A stretch of 64,000 nucleotides of DNA, from assembly GCF_021462225.1 (NCBI RefSeq), contig NC_061800.1, forward strand, positions 6,396,501 to 6,460,500. Direction: 5' to 3'. Shown here one piece after another: positions 1-11,435 of this stretch; positions within the stretch are counted from its first letter, which is position 1; each line of letters starts with the position of its first letter. Source of the DNA: Girardinichthys multiradiatus. Taxonomy: Eukaryota; Chordata; Actinopteri; Cyprinodontiformes; Goodeidae. A program made the position numbers and the translations under genes. A model generated the notes under the pieces. That model did not search any database and was not told the origin of the DNA. It worked only from the letters and a program-made list of their open reading frames with translations.

Positions 1-340
1 CTTGCTCATTTGTGTCAATTAGCCTCCATCCTTCAGTTGCCTACATGTTCTCTTCCAGCAGCTGCTTCTGATTTCCCTCTGATTAGCTCCCCTTGTTCAT
101 TGCTCCATTCTCCACCCTGCCTGAGTATTTATACTTTCTGATTTTCATTGTTCTTTACTGGTTCCTCCTGTTTGTTGCCTGCTCCATGTCTGTTGACTCC
201 ATGATCATGTTAACCTCCTGCCCATCTCTCACACCTGCCTGTGATTCAGTGCCTGGTGTCTCTGTAAGTTTGTTTATTATTAAACATTTTCATCTCAAAC
301 TATGCTCTGCATTTGGGTCCTTCCTCAGCTAAATATGACA
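1..340 (+). repeat. Dispersed repeat, 3' part (solo-LTR-like or MITE-like)
   Basis: Pyrimidine-rich sequence cut by the window edge. It shares order and wording with the reverse complement of 60282-60725: a cctcc..ttcagttgc block, then gattagct..cttgttcattg, then a TATA-like tatttatac and a run leading to a terminal tgaca. A tttattattaaac stretch sits near the 3' end. The similarity shows that it is a dispersed family. Class is uncertain: the tg..ca ends could mean a solo LTR, or a non-autonomous DNA element. The 79-residue open frame at 93-332 is chance. Confidence 0.5.
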
Positions 341-524
341 ATACCAGGTTGAAAATAACGAAATACTTGTTTTAAAGACAAGTCATAAATATCTTTTTAC
401 TCCATATCAGACCCATCAATATTTATAGCATCATCTTGCTGTCCAAAAATATATATTTTATTATTTTAACTTAAATGGCTAAATCTTTCAACTTTTCTAT
501 CCCTCCATTGAGACAGACAACGAT
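341..524. other. Unassigned AT-rich spacer
   Basis: Nothing recognisable. It ends at the attcaattcaa-type simple tail of the adjacent L2-like LINE. Confidence 0.4.
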
Positions 525-611
525 TCAATTCAATTTCAATTCAGTTTATTTATATAGCACCAATTCACAACACATGTTGTCTCAAGGCACTTCACAAAAG
601 TCAGGTACATA

Positions 612-2163
612 CAGGTCCTTCTCAAAAAATTAGCATATTGTGATAAAGTTCATTATTTTCCATAATGTCATGATGAAAATTTAACATTCATATATTTTAG
701 ATTCATTGCACACTAACTGAAATATTTCAGGTCTTTCATTGTCTTAATATGGATGATTTTGGCATACAGCTCATGAAAACCCAAAATTCCAATCTCACAA
801 AATTAGCATATTTTATCCGACCAATAAAAGAAAAGTGTTTTTAATACAAAAAACGTCAACCTTCAAATAATCATGTACAGTTATGCACTCAATACTTGGT
901 CGGGAATCCTTTTGCAGAAATGACTGCTTCAATGCGGCGTGGCATGGAGGCAATCAGCCTGTGGCACTGCTGAGGTCTTATGGAGGCCCAGGATGCTTCG
1001 ATAGCGGCCTTTAGCTCATCCAGAGTGTTGGGTCTTGAGTCTCTCAACATTCTCTTCACAATATCCCACAGATTCTCTATGGGGTTCAGGTCAGGAGAGT
1101 TGGCAGGCCAATTGAGCACAGTGATACCATGGTCAGTAAACCATTTACCAATGGTTTTGGCACTGTGAGCAGGTGCCAGGTCGTGCTGAAAAGTGAAATC
1201 TTCATCTCCATAAAGCTTTTCAGCAGATGGAAGCATGAAGTGCTCCAAAATCTCCTGATAGCTAGCTGCATTGACCCTGCCCTCGATAAAACACAGTGGA
1301 CCAACACCAGCAGCTGACAAGGCACCCCAGACCATCACTGACTGCGGGTACGTGACACTGGACTTCTGGCATTTTGGCATTTCCTTCTCCCCAGTCTTCC
1401 TCCAGACTCTGGCACCTTGATTTCCGAATGACATGCAGAATTGGCTTTCATCCGAAAAAAGTACTTTGGACCACTGAGCAACAGTCCAGTGCTGCTTCTC
1501 TGTAGCCCAGGTCTGGGGAATGCGGCACCTGTAGCCCATTTCCTGCACACGTCTGTGCACGGTGGCTCTGGATGTTTCTACTCCAGACTCAGTCCACTGC
1601 TTCAGCAGGTCCCCCAAGGTCTGGAATCGGCCCTTCTCCATAATCTTCCTCTTCTCGTTGTGCAGCGTTTTCTGCCACACTTTTTTCTTCCCACAGACTT
1701 CCCACTGAGGTGCCTTGATACAGCACTCTGGGAACAGCCTATTCGTTCAGAAATGTCTTTCTGTGTCTTACCCTCTTGCTTGAGGGTGTCAATAGTGGCC
1801 TTCTGGACAGCAGTCAGGTTGGCAGTCTTACCCATGATTGGGGCTTTAAGTGATGAACCAGGCTGGGAGTTTTAAAGGCCTCAGGAATCTTTTGCAGGTG
1901 TTTAGAGTTAACACGTTGATTCAGATGATTAGATTCATAGCTCGTTTAGAGACTCTTTTAATGATATGCTAATTTTGTGAGATAGGAATTTTGGGTTTTC
2001 ATGAGCTGTATGCCAAAATCATCCGTATTAAGACAATAAAAGACCTGAAATATTTCAGTTAGTGTGCAATGAATCTAAAATATATGAATGTTAAATTTTC
2101 ATCATGACATTATGGAAAATAATGAACTTTATCACAATATGCAAATTTTTTGAGAAGGACCTG
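612..2163 (-). mobile_element. Tc1-like DD34E transposon, full length, copy 1
   Basis: A 1552-bp element flanked by a TA target duplication (610-611 and 2164-2165). The terminal inverted repeats are about 200 bp and begin caggtccttctc. Each repeat holds an outer and an inner copy of a ctcaNaaaattagcatatt motif (621-639 and 794-812 on the left; about 1963-1982 and 2135-2158 on the right). This is the IR/DR layout of many fish Tc1 elements, in which the transposase binds both direct repeats. The transposase gene is on the minus strand and is frameshifted (see 889-1835). The element is a near-identical sister of 42976-44543. Confidence 0.93.
889..1835 (-). pseudogene. Tc1 DD34E transposase, frameshifted by a 16-bp deletion
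   Basis: The N-terminal part (from 1835; starts MGKTANLT, first HTH region) and the remainder (frame open to 889, ending FPTKY) lie in different frames. Comparison with the intact copy at 43304-44266 shows that 16 bp are missing just before about 1650, between two short gagg repeats, which removes the GDQTLRK region and shifts the frame. Catalytic motifs survive downstream: LFSDES, FQHDLAPAHS and NPIENLW. A shortened 263-residue product lacking the first DNA-binding half could start at 1680, but it would not be an active transposase. Compared with the intact copy the other differences are substitutions. Confidence 0.93.
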
Positions 2164-3222
2164 TACATTCCAATTAATACTAACAATTGAACAGTGCAGT
2201 CGGAGTTAGCTTTTTATTCAAATTGGATAAAAAGTTTTTCTATCTAAGGAAACCCAGCAGATTGCATCCAGTCAGTGACTTGCAGCATTTCCTCCTCCTG
2301 GATCATTGGTAGAGGGTGAGCATTAAGTTGTTGCCAGCAGAAGCTCGGACGATTCCCCTCTCCAGAAAGGTGTCACAGGTAGACACAGAGCTAGGCCAGG
2401 TGTAGCTTCTAGGAAGAGAATAGAGAGAACAAGGTTAAAAGCTGAAATAACAGCAAATAATGCAAAATTGGAGAGTAGTGTGAGAATGTAGCAAAGAGGG
2501 TGAAAGTGGTCATTATGTCCTCCAGCAGCCTAAGCCTATAGCAGCATAACTACACAGATAGTTTCAGTTCAGATTATTTAGTTAAACGGCGCTTATTTAC
2601 AACAATGTCGTCTCAAGGCACCCCACAAAGGATCCCACTGATGGTCATATACTAAAAACCACAAGGATTGGGATACCTCTCTCTGTCAGACTGATCACAA
2701 CCATCAGAAAAGAGAAGGGGTCACACAGGTAGCAGAAATGGAGGGTGTGTTTGCACCTCAACCATAACTGAGTCGGTTTATGCTAAACCTGACTCCCCCT
2801 TACTCCAACCAACAGGGAGGGAGGAAGGTTCCCTCCCTGATAAACTAAGCCACTCTAACTATAAGCTTTATCAAAAAGGAAAGTTTTAAGCCTATAGCCT
2901 TAAAAGTAGACAGGGGTCTGCCTTACGGACTAAAACTGGGAGCTTGTTCCACAGGAGAGGAGCCTGATAACTAAAGGATCTGCCTCCCATTCTACTTCTA
3001 GAGACTCTAGAAACCACCAGTAAACCTGCAGTCTGAGAACAAAGTGTTCTGTTAGGAACATATGGAACAATCAGATCTCTGATGTATGATGGAGCTAGAT
3101 CATTAAGGGCTTTAGATGTGAGGAGGAGAATTTTAAATTATATTCTGGATTTAACTGAGAGCCAATGAAGGGAAGCTAAAATAGGAGAAATATGATCTCT
3201 CTTTTTAATTTTCATCAGAACG

Positions 3223-4332
3223 ATGTGAACTGGAACTTCCAAATGAATTCTAAGTTTCTTTCTAAAACAGTTTTCCCACATATTTGACCTTCTCAAAAGG
3301 ACTCCATGTTAGGACCAACTGTATCTATTAGTAAAATCTGATTTTTTTCACTGCTTTATTTTTTCATCTGATTTTCATACGTTCTGTTTTGCAGTCAGTG
3401 TTCCAAACAAGTTGATCTCATTTACAGATTAAGACATACCCTGTACTTCTATATAAAGAACCATCCTACATGACAGTGGTGTAGAGGCTTTCCATAGAAA
3501 AGCGCTCTCTTCAAGAAGAAACTTGACACTGTTAGATCAGATGAGTTTGTGACAAGGGGCAGGGGACAGACAACAACCCACTAATGGCTCTGTTCCACAG
3601 TGGGTCTTTTAGCTGTGGAAATGTGAAGAAACGTGAGAACGATTTTATTTTGTGGTCCTTTAAACACCCTGACTATACTAATGAGCTCGGTTTCAATAAA
3701 TACAAAATTGCCTAAACACTTCTTCACCACATTTCCTGAACATTTCTGGAACATGAATGGTTGGTCAGAGGAAACAGCCGTCATGATTTGGTGTGGTCTG
3801 AGAGTCTGAAAGAGAAGGAAAAACTTTCCATCTTTCAGTGGAGCTTCCATCAGTGCTACATTTTATAATTTCACACATTGCTATGAACGTTAATAATTTA
3901 TACTTTTTCAGGTTGTTGTTTTTTTTTTTTTGGATTTCAGAATTTTTGTTTTTCTTTTAGAAAAACTTTAAAGTTTTTATGAAATATGTTTTTTTTTAGT
4001 AATTGGGCAAAGCATCAGATTTCTGGATTTCTAACCAATACCTAATTTGTTATTAATATTAGAATTAGATGTAACACCACACTATGTGTACTGTAAAACT
4101 AAATTTTAAAATTGTAGTATCAACATTTTAAACTGTCTTTAGCATCCAATATTAGCAATTTATGCAGTGGGTTCCCAGAGCAAATTAGGGTGTTTTAAGC
4201 ATAACAGGTGAAAAATTCCATCCATGTATAAACGCTTATATTTTAAATATTTAAATAAGACTATAAATTTAATGTTATAGTCAGTAAGTTGTTCAACTTT
4301 ACTATTTTAAAATATAAAAAAAGAATAAAAAA
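3223..4332. other. Unassigned AT-rich region
   Basis: No convincing gene. The longest open frame (3581-3850, minus) has no recognisable domain. Several poly-T runs occur (3911-3930, 3988-3998). Confidence 0.4.
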
Positions 4333-4334
4333 TA

Positions 4335-5868
4335 CAGTGGCTTGTAAAAGTATTCCTACCCCTTGAACTTTTCCACCTAATTTTATTGGAATTCTATGTG
4401 AAAGTGGTATATAATTGTGAAGTGGAATAAAAATTATACATTTCTTTTTTTTTGTTTTACAAATAAAAAACTAAATAAAGCATTTTGCAAAAGGATTCAG
4501 ACCCCCTGAGTCAAAACTTTGTGGAACCACATTTTGCTGCAATTTCAGCTGCAAGTCTTTTAAGTTATGTCTCTATAAGCTTTGCACATCTAGTGACTGA
4601 AACGTTTGCCCATTCTTTGTTGCAAAACAGCTTAAGCTCAGTCAGATTAGATAGAGAGCGTTTGTGAACAGCACTTTTTTATCTTTCCACAGATTCTCAA
4701 TTGGGTTTAGGTCTGGAATTTGACTGGGCCATTCAAAGACATGAATATGTTTTGTTTTAAAGCAATCCATTGTAGACCTGGCTTTATGTTTAGGGTCGTT
4801 GTCCTGCTGGAAGGTGAACCTCCGCCCCAGTCTCAAGTCTTTAGCAGACTCCAACAGATTTTCTTCCAAGATTTCTTCCCTGTATTTGGCTTCATCCATC
4901 TTCCATCAACTCTGACCACCTTCCCTCTCCCTGCTGAAGAGAAGCACCCCCAGGGGATGATGGTGGCACCACCATATTTAACAGTGGGGATGGTGTGTTC
5001 AAAGTGACGTGCAGTTTTAGTTCTCCGCCACACATAGCATTTGGCGTTTTGGCTAAAAAGTTAAATTTTGGTCTTGTGTGACCAAAGCACCTTCTTCCAC
5101 ATGTTTGTTGTGTCCCCAACATGGCTTCTGGCAAACTGCAAACAGGACTTCTTATGGTTTTCTTTTAACAATGGCTTTCTTCTTGCCACTCCTCCATAAA
5201 GACCATATTTGTGCAGTGCACAACTAATAGTTGTTCTGTGGACAGATTCCCCCACCTGAGCTGTGGATTTCTGCAGTTCGTCTAGAGTTACCATGGCCCT
5301 CTGGGCTGCATCTTTGATCAGTACTCTCCTTGTTCAGCCTGTAAGTTTAGGTGGATGGCCTTGTCTTGGTAGGTTTACAGTCGAGCCATACTCTATTCAT
5401 TTCCCAGATGATGGATTGAACAGTGCTCTGTGAGAAGTTCAAAGTTTGGGAAATCTTTTTATCGCCTAAACATGTTTTAAACTTCTCCACAACTTTGGCC
5501 CTGACCTGTCTGGTGTGTTCCTTGGACTTCATGATGCTGTTTGCTCCCTAATATTCTCTTAACCAATCTCTTAGGCTGTCACAGAGCAGCTGTATTTGTA
5601 CTGAGATTAGATTACAGAGATGGAATCTATTTAGTCATTAGGAATCATCAGGCAACTTCTGAAGGCAATTGGTTGTACTCAGAGTAAAGGGGGCTGAATA
5701 CTTTTGCACACCGCACTTTTCAGTTTTTAATTTGTAAAAAATGTTTGAAATCATGTATATTTTCTTTACACTTCACAATTGTATACCACTTTGTGTTGGT
5801 CTTTCACATAAAATTCCAGTAAAATATGTTTGTAGTTGTAATGTGACATTATATGGAAACGTTTAAGG
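4335..5868 (-). mobile_element. Degenerate Tc1-like transposon, one end lost
   Basis: The left terminus is clear: TA at 4333-4334, then cagtggcttgtaaaagtatt, the start of a widespread fish Tc1 inverted repeat. The facing repeat is visible from about 5700 (ggctgaatacttttgcacac, then the caattgtataccactttgtg block) but stops at about 5868 without the terminal 35 bp or so, so this end is truncated. Transposase remnants lie between on the minus strand. Confidence 0.85.
4642..5532 (-). pseudogene. Tc1-like transposase remnant
   Basis: Conceptual pieces in several frames line up in transposase order on the minus strand. The N-terminal HTH piece is at 5347-5532 (MKSKEHTRQVRAKVV). The linker with GLYGGVARRKPLL is at 5061-5294. 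A glycine-rich GGATIIPWGCFSSAGRGK segment lies within 4833-5033, and [13 protein letters not shown] followed by [13 protein letters not shown] is at 4642-4899. Frameshifts separate all of them, so no functional protein can be made. Confidence 0.88.
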
Positions 5869-6220
5869 GTTTTTGGGGTTGGAGCTCATCTGTGGGGGCG
5901 TAGGGATGGGGTTCCAGTAGTCCTGGCGGTGGTCTTCCCGGGGTACCTGTGTTCTGAGGGGCCTTTAGATGTATGTGGCTCAGATCTCCTCCATCTCTGT
6001 CTCGGCTCCAGGGGGGCAGGTGTGTGGCTCCTCTCACTCGCTGTTGCATTTTTTTTTGAGAAACCTTAAACACACATGGACAAAATTGTTGGTTAATGAA
6101 AGAAAAACCCACAATGGTCACAGAAATAACCTGAATCTGACAAAGGTAATAAGTGTTGTAATTATGAATATGAATATATTATTTAATATTCAATATTAAT
6201 ACTTTAATATTTTATTAAAT
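5869..6220. repeat. GC-rich island of unknown repeat plus AT tail
   Basis: About 180 bp of unusually G+C-rich sequence (5880-6055, with gggggcgtagggatggggtt and cggctccaggggggcagg) next to the truncated Tc1 end, followed by AT-rich sequence with taatatt runs (6160-6225). It looks like a fragment of another dispersed repeat. I do not recognise the family. Confidence 0.3.
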
Positions 6221-8070
6221 AATATTTCGGTCTGTTAAGGGTTGTCCTGTGAATACCAGCCCAATAAGGTGGTGGTAATAGGACAAAACTGAAAGGGATG
6301 AGCCAAGCTCTGACATTATTTAACAGCAAAACTCTGCACACACATGGAATGAATTCACACAATTTCTTAAAATACAAGAATTTATTAACCAAAATAAGTC
6401 AAATCAAGTCAAACATATTTCAATCAACAAACTCTTTACTATGCTCAAACAATCCAAATAAACTACCAAGCAGAATGCAACATTACCATGCAATGTTATT
6501 TATGTTTGAGAACCAAGAATTATCTTAAAGAATCTGGAAGTGAAGTTAAGTTAGTCTTAAAACTAACTTAGGCAATAATTGGTACACCTTTAGACAACCA
6601 TTCACAATGCAAGATCAGATAAAGTATTATTTTAATGAAATAATATTTTAAAGAATGATTTGCTGAATAAAACCAACCTTTTAGATGGCTAATTCTCAAC
6701 GATGTTTAATTAGCTTGTTTTTATTTATCAAAATAATATTTAAATAAATATTATTAAGGAAATAGTAAAATCATATTTGAGGAAATATTATTTTGAATAA
6801 CAACCAAATCTTTCTGGAGAAATGGGGCTTAATGGTGTTTACTTAATTATCAAGTTTAGTAAAATAATATTAAGGAAAATATTATTTTCTAGATTGAAAA
6901 CTAACAACCTTTATGGGTAAATGATCTTAGCAAGCAAGCGCGTGTTCTTAGCTGTTAGCGGTTGGAGCTAACAAAAGAAGCTTATAGCTTATCATCAGAA
7001 TCAAACACATACCTTTAAAATACCACTAATAAAAGGGTTAAAATGCATAAGGGTGTACGGCGTGTTATGGCCAATCTTCTGTGTTTAAAATAACCCTTTA
7101 AATAAAGTTTGTCTTAATTTAAAAAAAAACCCACAAAGACAGAACATACAAACTGAGCACGTGCTGAGCAGATAATCTGCTAGCACTAAGATGGCTGAGT
7201 TTCAACACAAACAAAACCAAACGTCATAAAACAAAAACGTTTAGATTATGTAATTCTAAACTACTTCTCTGTGCCCAAAACACAACCTCTTATGTGAACT
7301 GTGCTGAGGAAAAGTTGTCCGAGGCGACGAAGTTGAAGAAAGCATCCACAGTGAACAAAGGGTTAAGTTGCTAACCTGCGTAGCTGTAGGGGGGGGCTGG
7401 TGCTTGCTTTGTTGCCTGGCCAAACTGCACGTTACTGCTGTAGCCACGGTGATGCGGTCCCGTTGTCCTTCCTTCAGACTTCCTTCAGGGGAAAACTGCT
7501 CCACTCAACGTCGTAGAGACAGGGTCTCTGCTGGGAACTCTCTGGAACACAGTTTGCTTCTGTAGACCTCAGAGAGAAAGTCAAGAAACGGTTGTACCTT
7601 AATTACCCCCGTTTATGAATGAATACCGGATAAACAAACAGCAATTCATTCCTACTTAACTTAGTGCATATGATCGCGTGATCGTATAACACTCTTGGAT
7701 CCAGTTTGAAGAGTTATGTCTGTTTGCCTGCAAAGAGACATTATCACACTGTGTCCCTCCGTCCAGTTCCGCTGGGTACCTGAGTGGAAGAGGTCAGTTT
7801 GTTGCAAAAGCGGGGGTTTTATTTGGACAGTGACGACACGGGACGTTTGCTGTTATTCCGTTTCTGGCTGTGCTGGAAGTAGGTTAATGTAATTTATTTT
7901 GAATCTTCCAGAAAAGTTCGTACTGGGCTATTTTGGCCCACTCCTCATGACCAAACAGTTCCAGTTGTCTCAGGTCTGAAGGGTGCCTTTCCCAGACAGC
8001 ATGTTTCAGTAAAGAGGTCCATGGAGCTAGCCTGATGCTCCTCCGCGATGTCTGTTGTAGGCGGAAACAT
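6221..8070. repeat. Unclassified repeat-like region with aataatatt units
   Basis: No credible gene. From about 6620 to 6920 a degenerate unit recurs about three times: an aataatatt/aatattatt pair that can fold on itself, followed by an aaccaacctt-like box (near 6672, 6801 and 6898). The stretch 7250-7870 is less AT-rich, with several CG dinucleotides and a ggggggg run at 7390, but shows no exon with splice sites that I can support. Possible identities are an old LTR element or a non-autonomous DNA transposon. Confidence 0.3.
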
Positions 8071-8552
8071 TCTGTTACGGTTTACTTGATATAGGACCCC
8101 AGAATGCAGACGAGCAGGCAGCGTGATGGTAAGTGAAAAAAGGTTTAATTACAAAAACTCACACTCAGCCGGAGGCAGGAACAAAACAAACGGGCAGGCA
8201 AGACAGGCATGGCATGATCAAAAAACAAGACTTGAGCATGAGAGATGTTTCCGCGATGACCAACTGAACAGGTGTGTATAAATGGAGCATGGTACAGGTG
8301 GAGCAAGGAGGCAGATTAACTTGGACAGGTGAACCGAATAAACTTAATTGACAGAAAACACAACATGACAGGAGCAAAACATGGCTTGAACAGAACGCAA
8401 ATCCAAGGAAACAAACAGAAATATAACTAGAAAAACATGAAACAAAAGCATAAACAGGAAAATAATAACAAAAGAATGAGTCAAAACCTTAACTGTGAAA
8501 AACATAAGAAAAAAACCAGAAACCAAAAACCAAACAACCCCAAATCATAACA
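8071..8552 (-). repeat. Dispersed repeat with short ctgtta termini
   Basis: The block begins ctgttacgg and ends cataacag, giving an imperfect 8-bp terminal inversion. On the minus strand it has the same composition and layout as the repeats at 1-340 and 60282-60725: a T-rich leader, the Y-rich cacctg..ctcc middle, a tatttatac-like box, a late aattaaacc stretch, and tgcattctggggtcct near the end. Probably a related solo LTR or a MITE. The 60- and 70-residue open frames across it are not genes. Confidence 0.45.
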
Positions 8553-8574
8553 GCGATGTGATACTGATGTTCCT

Positions 8575-9100
8575 TGAGCTTGAAGTTCACCAATAATATC
8601 TTTAGAATATTTTCTGGGTTCTTTTGTTACCGTTCATATTATCTGTCTCTTTGTCTTTTTCATCAGTTTTCCTCCTGTGACCACGTCTAGGGAGGTTGGC
8701 TACAGTCCCATGGATCATACATTTCTGAATAACATGTGCAACTGTAGTCACAGGGACATGAAGCTGCTTGGAGATGGTCTTATAACCGTTATCTTTAACA
8801 TGCTTGTCTATAACTTTCTAATCTTTTGAGGCAACTCTTTCCTTCGCTTCCTCTGGCCCATGTTGAGTGTGGTAGACACCATGTCACCAAACAGCACAGT
8901 GATTACCTGTAGCTCCATATATATAGGCTCACTGACTGATTACAAGAATGTAGACATCTGTGATGCTAATTAATGGACACACCTTGATTTAACATGTCCC
9001 TCTGGTCACATTATTTTCAGGGGTACCATCATTTATTTGTTGGGCTTTTCTTGGCACTCAGACAACAATTCTGAGTGCTACTGTGCCAGACACCGTAAAA
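8575..9100 (-). mobile_element. Tc1-like element relic (N-terminal transposase part)
   Basis: Minus-strand translation of 8640-8880 gives a Tc1-type helix-turn-helix start with a GYKTISKQLHVP-like motif and a TVANLPRRGRKRK-like linker, across frameshifts. The stretch near 8920-9030, with caggggtaccatcattt, looks like inverted-repeat sequence. The catalytic half is absent. Old and inactive. Confidence 0.6.
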
Positions 9101-9350
9101 AAAATTATATGAATCATATTGATGAGTTTTACTTTTTAGAAAAAATCTTTCATGGTACATTGGATTTTGAAAAATATTTATTAGTTACAAAGTTTTAAAA
9201 ATCAGTCATTGATGCCTCAGCACTGTGTTCTGCATCTTTTTTCTACCCAAATCCTTTGTGTTAGATATGGAATACATGGCTGAAGAAATGTTCACTGGAC
9301 AGTGGTTCTGATAAAGTTGAGAACCACTGTCCTTGACAGAGTAAATCAAA

Positions 9351-9560
9351 GGTGTCAAACTCAAGTCTTTAAGGGCCAGTGTACTGCTAGTTATATGTGT
9401 TCCTGGTCCAAAACACCCAAAAAGGCTGATTTGCCTCTTGAACATGCAACAAGTCCTGCAGAGTCCTGCTTATGACTTTATTATTCACTTCAGCTGTGCT
9501 GAAGCAGAGACATGTTTAAAAATAGTGGGAGAACAGCCTTCAAGGACCGTTGCTGTCCTT
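9351..9560. mobile_element. hAT-type MITE fragment
   Basis: Starts ggtgtcaaactcaagtcttt, then agggccagtgtactgc. An internal tgctgaagcagagacat and a diverged inverted right end (ccttcaaggaccgttgctg) follow. This layout matches a very common fish non-autonomous hAT-like repeat whose two ends contain gtgtcaaactc and a gaggactgg-like motif. There is no coding content, and the last bases of the right end are lost. Confidence 0.6.
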
Positions 9561-10742
9561 TCAACCTGGTAGTGGATGCTTGAAGCTGCTTAGAAGTAGA
9601 AGAGTTCTGAGAAAAACGTGGACTTAGCCTGAAATTTTATACAAGCACACCTTACAGGTGGCACCCCTTGCTCTCTGCTGTGCTACAGCCTTCCCTTCAA
9701 GGCGGAGCCTACCGTGAACGATGGCAATTAAGCATGGCCAGGGGTGTGAGGAGTGTATACACGAGTGTGATTGATACTGCCAAGACGTTCGTCCTGGCTC
9801 TGATTGGTTGTTTCTGAACGGAAGCGGGGGCAAATGGCAGAAGGACCACTGGGAGGAACCGGAGGAGCTTACTTTTATCACAGATTACCTTTCCCATATT
9901 GTACTGTCAGGACCAGAGATAGCGTTTCCATTGTCCTTTTGATTGACAAGGTCAAATAAATCCTGTCATAATCTATTTTTAGCCATCACTTTATTTTTTG
10001 AAATGATAGTAATTAAACACAGCATTTTCATTCATTTTAATTAATATTCTGTCCAAACAAGCTGAACAGAGAATCCACATCAACCAGATATATACATTTA
10101 CAATTTTTTCTCCGCAGTGACAAAAAACACTGACTGTGGTCCCAGTAACTACATATAAACAATGTGCAGCCACTTGTGCATAATTAAATACTCAAGTGCT
10201 GCAGAGGCCATTGTCATAAGGCTTTGGACTTTAGAAAAGACTTTGGGCACTCAGCTGCCATGACATGTTTTCAAGTAAAGCCAACAAGGTCATGCATCAA
10301 GTGAGAAAACGGCTGATTAATATCATAACTTGCCATCAAGTGGTCAAGGCTGTCAATCGCAATCTGTCAAAATGATATGGCCTTCAGATTTTTCAGTCAC
10401 TGTTTATAAAAAACGGTCAAAAACTGTAAATATTCATTTAACACATCCCCTGGTCAGGACATGACGACTGTTTTACAAATATGTAAAAAAAAAACTTTTT
10501 TTACAAAAGTTACCTACTGCAGCTTTAAAGGTCAATTCACTGATTAGGAAGATAGGATTTTGCATTTCTGACCAACAGTTACCATTTCAGGCCAATGAAG
10601 TTGACAACACCCAACACAGTCAGCAGCAGATTGTTCAGTGGATCTCCAGTTTTCCTTAAGCTTTCCTCACTTTCAGCACAACTAAGTTTGATAATCACAT
10701 CATTCTTAGATCTGAATTCTGACTTTAGAGGCAAACAGTTAT
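9561..10742. other. Unassigned sequence upstream of EPSTI1 exons
   Basis: No exon, CpG island or clear promoter seen. Frames such as 9624-9881 (minus) have no domain. If the first EPSTI1 exon is in the window it should lie in this direction, but I cannot identify it. Confidence 0.3.
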
Positions 10743-10903
10743 GTTTTTGGATTGTGGGAGGAAGCTGACGTATCCAAAGAGAACCCACACATGCTTGGGG
10801 AGAACAGGAATATTCCATGCAGAGAGACCCCAGGCCGGGTAATAAACCCAGGACCCTCTTGCTGCAAGGCAACAGTGCAACCAGCTTCTCCATTGTGCCG
10901 CTT
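10743..10903 (-). repeat. tRNA-derived SINE
   Basis: Read on the minus strand, the head (10903 downward) resembles a tRNA gene: an A-box-like segment around atggagaagctgg, a ttgccttgcagcaagaggg stretch, and a B-box-like gtcctgggtttattacccgg. It is followed by a conserved body reading ctctgcatgg, gttctccccaagcatgtgtg and gggttctctttgga. A second, plus-strand copy of the body lies at 28525-28622. The B box is mutated, so independent transcription is unlikely. Confidence 0.65.
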
Positions 10904-11435
10904 CTATCTCTCAATAGTATGCCTTATTGTTGTGTAAGGAAACGTTTTCTTTGTGTCCGGGTTGATTACAGTTTTTTAATTAAAATTTCTGATACCCCAA
11001 ATCAGAAAACGTCCAGACAGAAAGGAGAATGTAAATCAATATTTCAGTAAAATCAAAAACGCATTTACGTTGACTTTTTTTTTTTTTTTACTGCAGATAG
11101 CAGCAGCCCAACATTCTTGTTTTCTCATTGTCATCATGATCATCTTGATCAGGACTAAAACAGCTGAAGCCTGTGATCACTTACTGTTCTTAATAATAGA
11201 ACCTCTTGAGTGTTGTTAGAAATGTGTTGCAGATATAAAATATTAGAATGGATGTAACTTAAAAAGTTAAATTAGGGTAAGGAGAAATTACATAAATGTC
11301 TTGCTTTCAGTAGGTGACAAGTCAAATGTCTCAAGTGTAAAATTGTTCTTTGATGCTGGAGCACCTGTTTAAACTTTGTTTCAATGCAGGATTAAACTCT
11401 GTGTTCACATCACTAACAAGCTCTTTGTTTCTCAG

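Larger units (their letters stand above)
525..3222 (-). mobile_element. L2/Maui-like LINE, 5'-truncated, split by a Tc1 insertion
   Basis: Two blocks (525-611 and 2164-3222) read as one LINE 3' region on the minus strand. The outer block carries the terminal tail, an attcaattt repeat followed by a tttatatagcaccaattcac-type stretch. The inner block matches the second LINE copy at 18865-21300 almost word for word, and that match ends abruptly at about 3222, where this copy is 5'-truncated. It lacks about 100 bp present near 19110-19230 in the other copy. Only the last codons of the reverse transcriptase ORF and the 3' UTR are represented, so the copy is dead on arrival, as usual for LINEs. The Tc1 element 612-2163 sits in its 3' UTR. 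Confidence 0.75.

Noticed and set aside
980..1875. Plus-strand open frames of up to 144 codons across the Tc1 element
   Set aside because: They are antisense shadows of the transposase gene; the same happens on the minus strand of 43264-44175.
7256..7565. Opposed open frames in a less AT-rich block, considered as an EPSTI1 first exon
   Set aside because: No domain, no splice donor in the right phase, no similarity to the mammalian N-terminus, and repeat-like flanks.
10579..10914. A 111-codon minus-strand frame
   Set aside because: Half of it is the SINE at 10743-10903 and the rest has no recognisable content.
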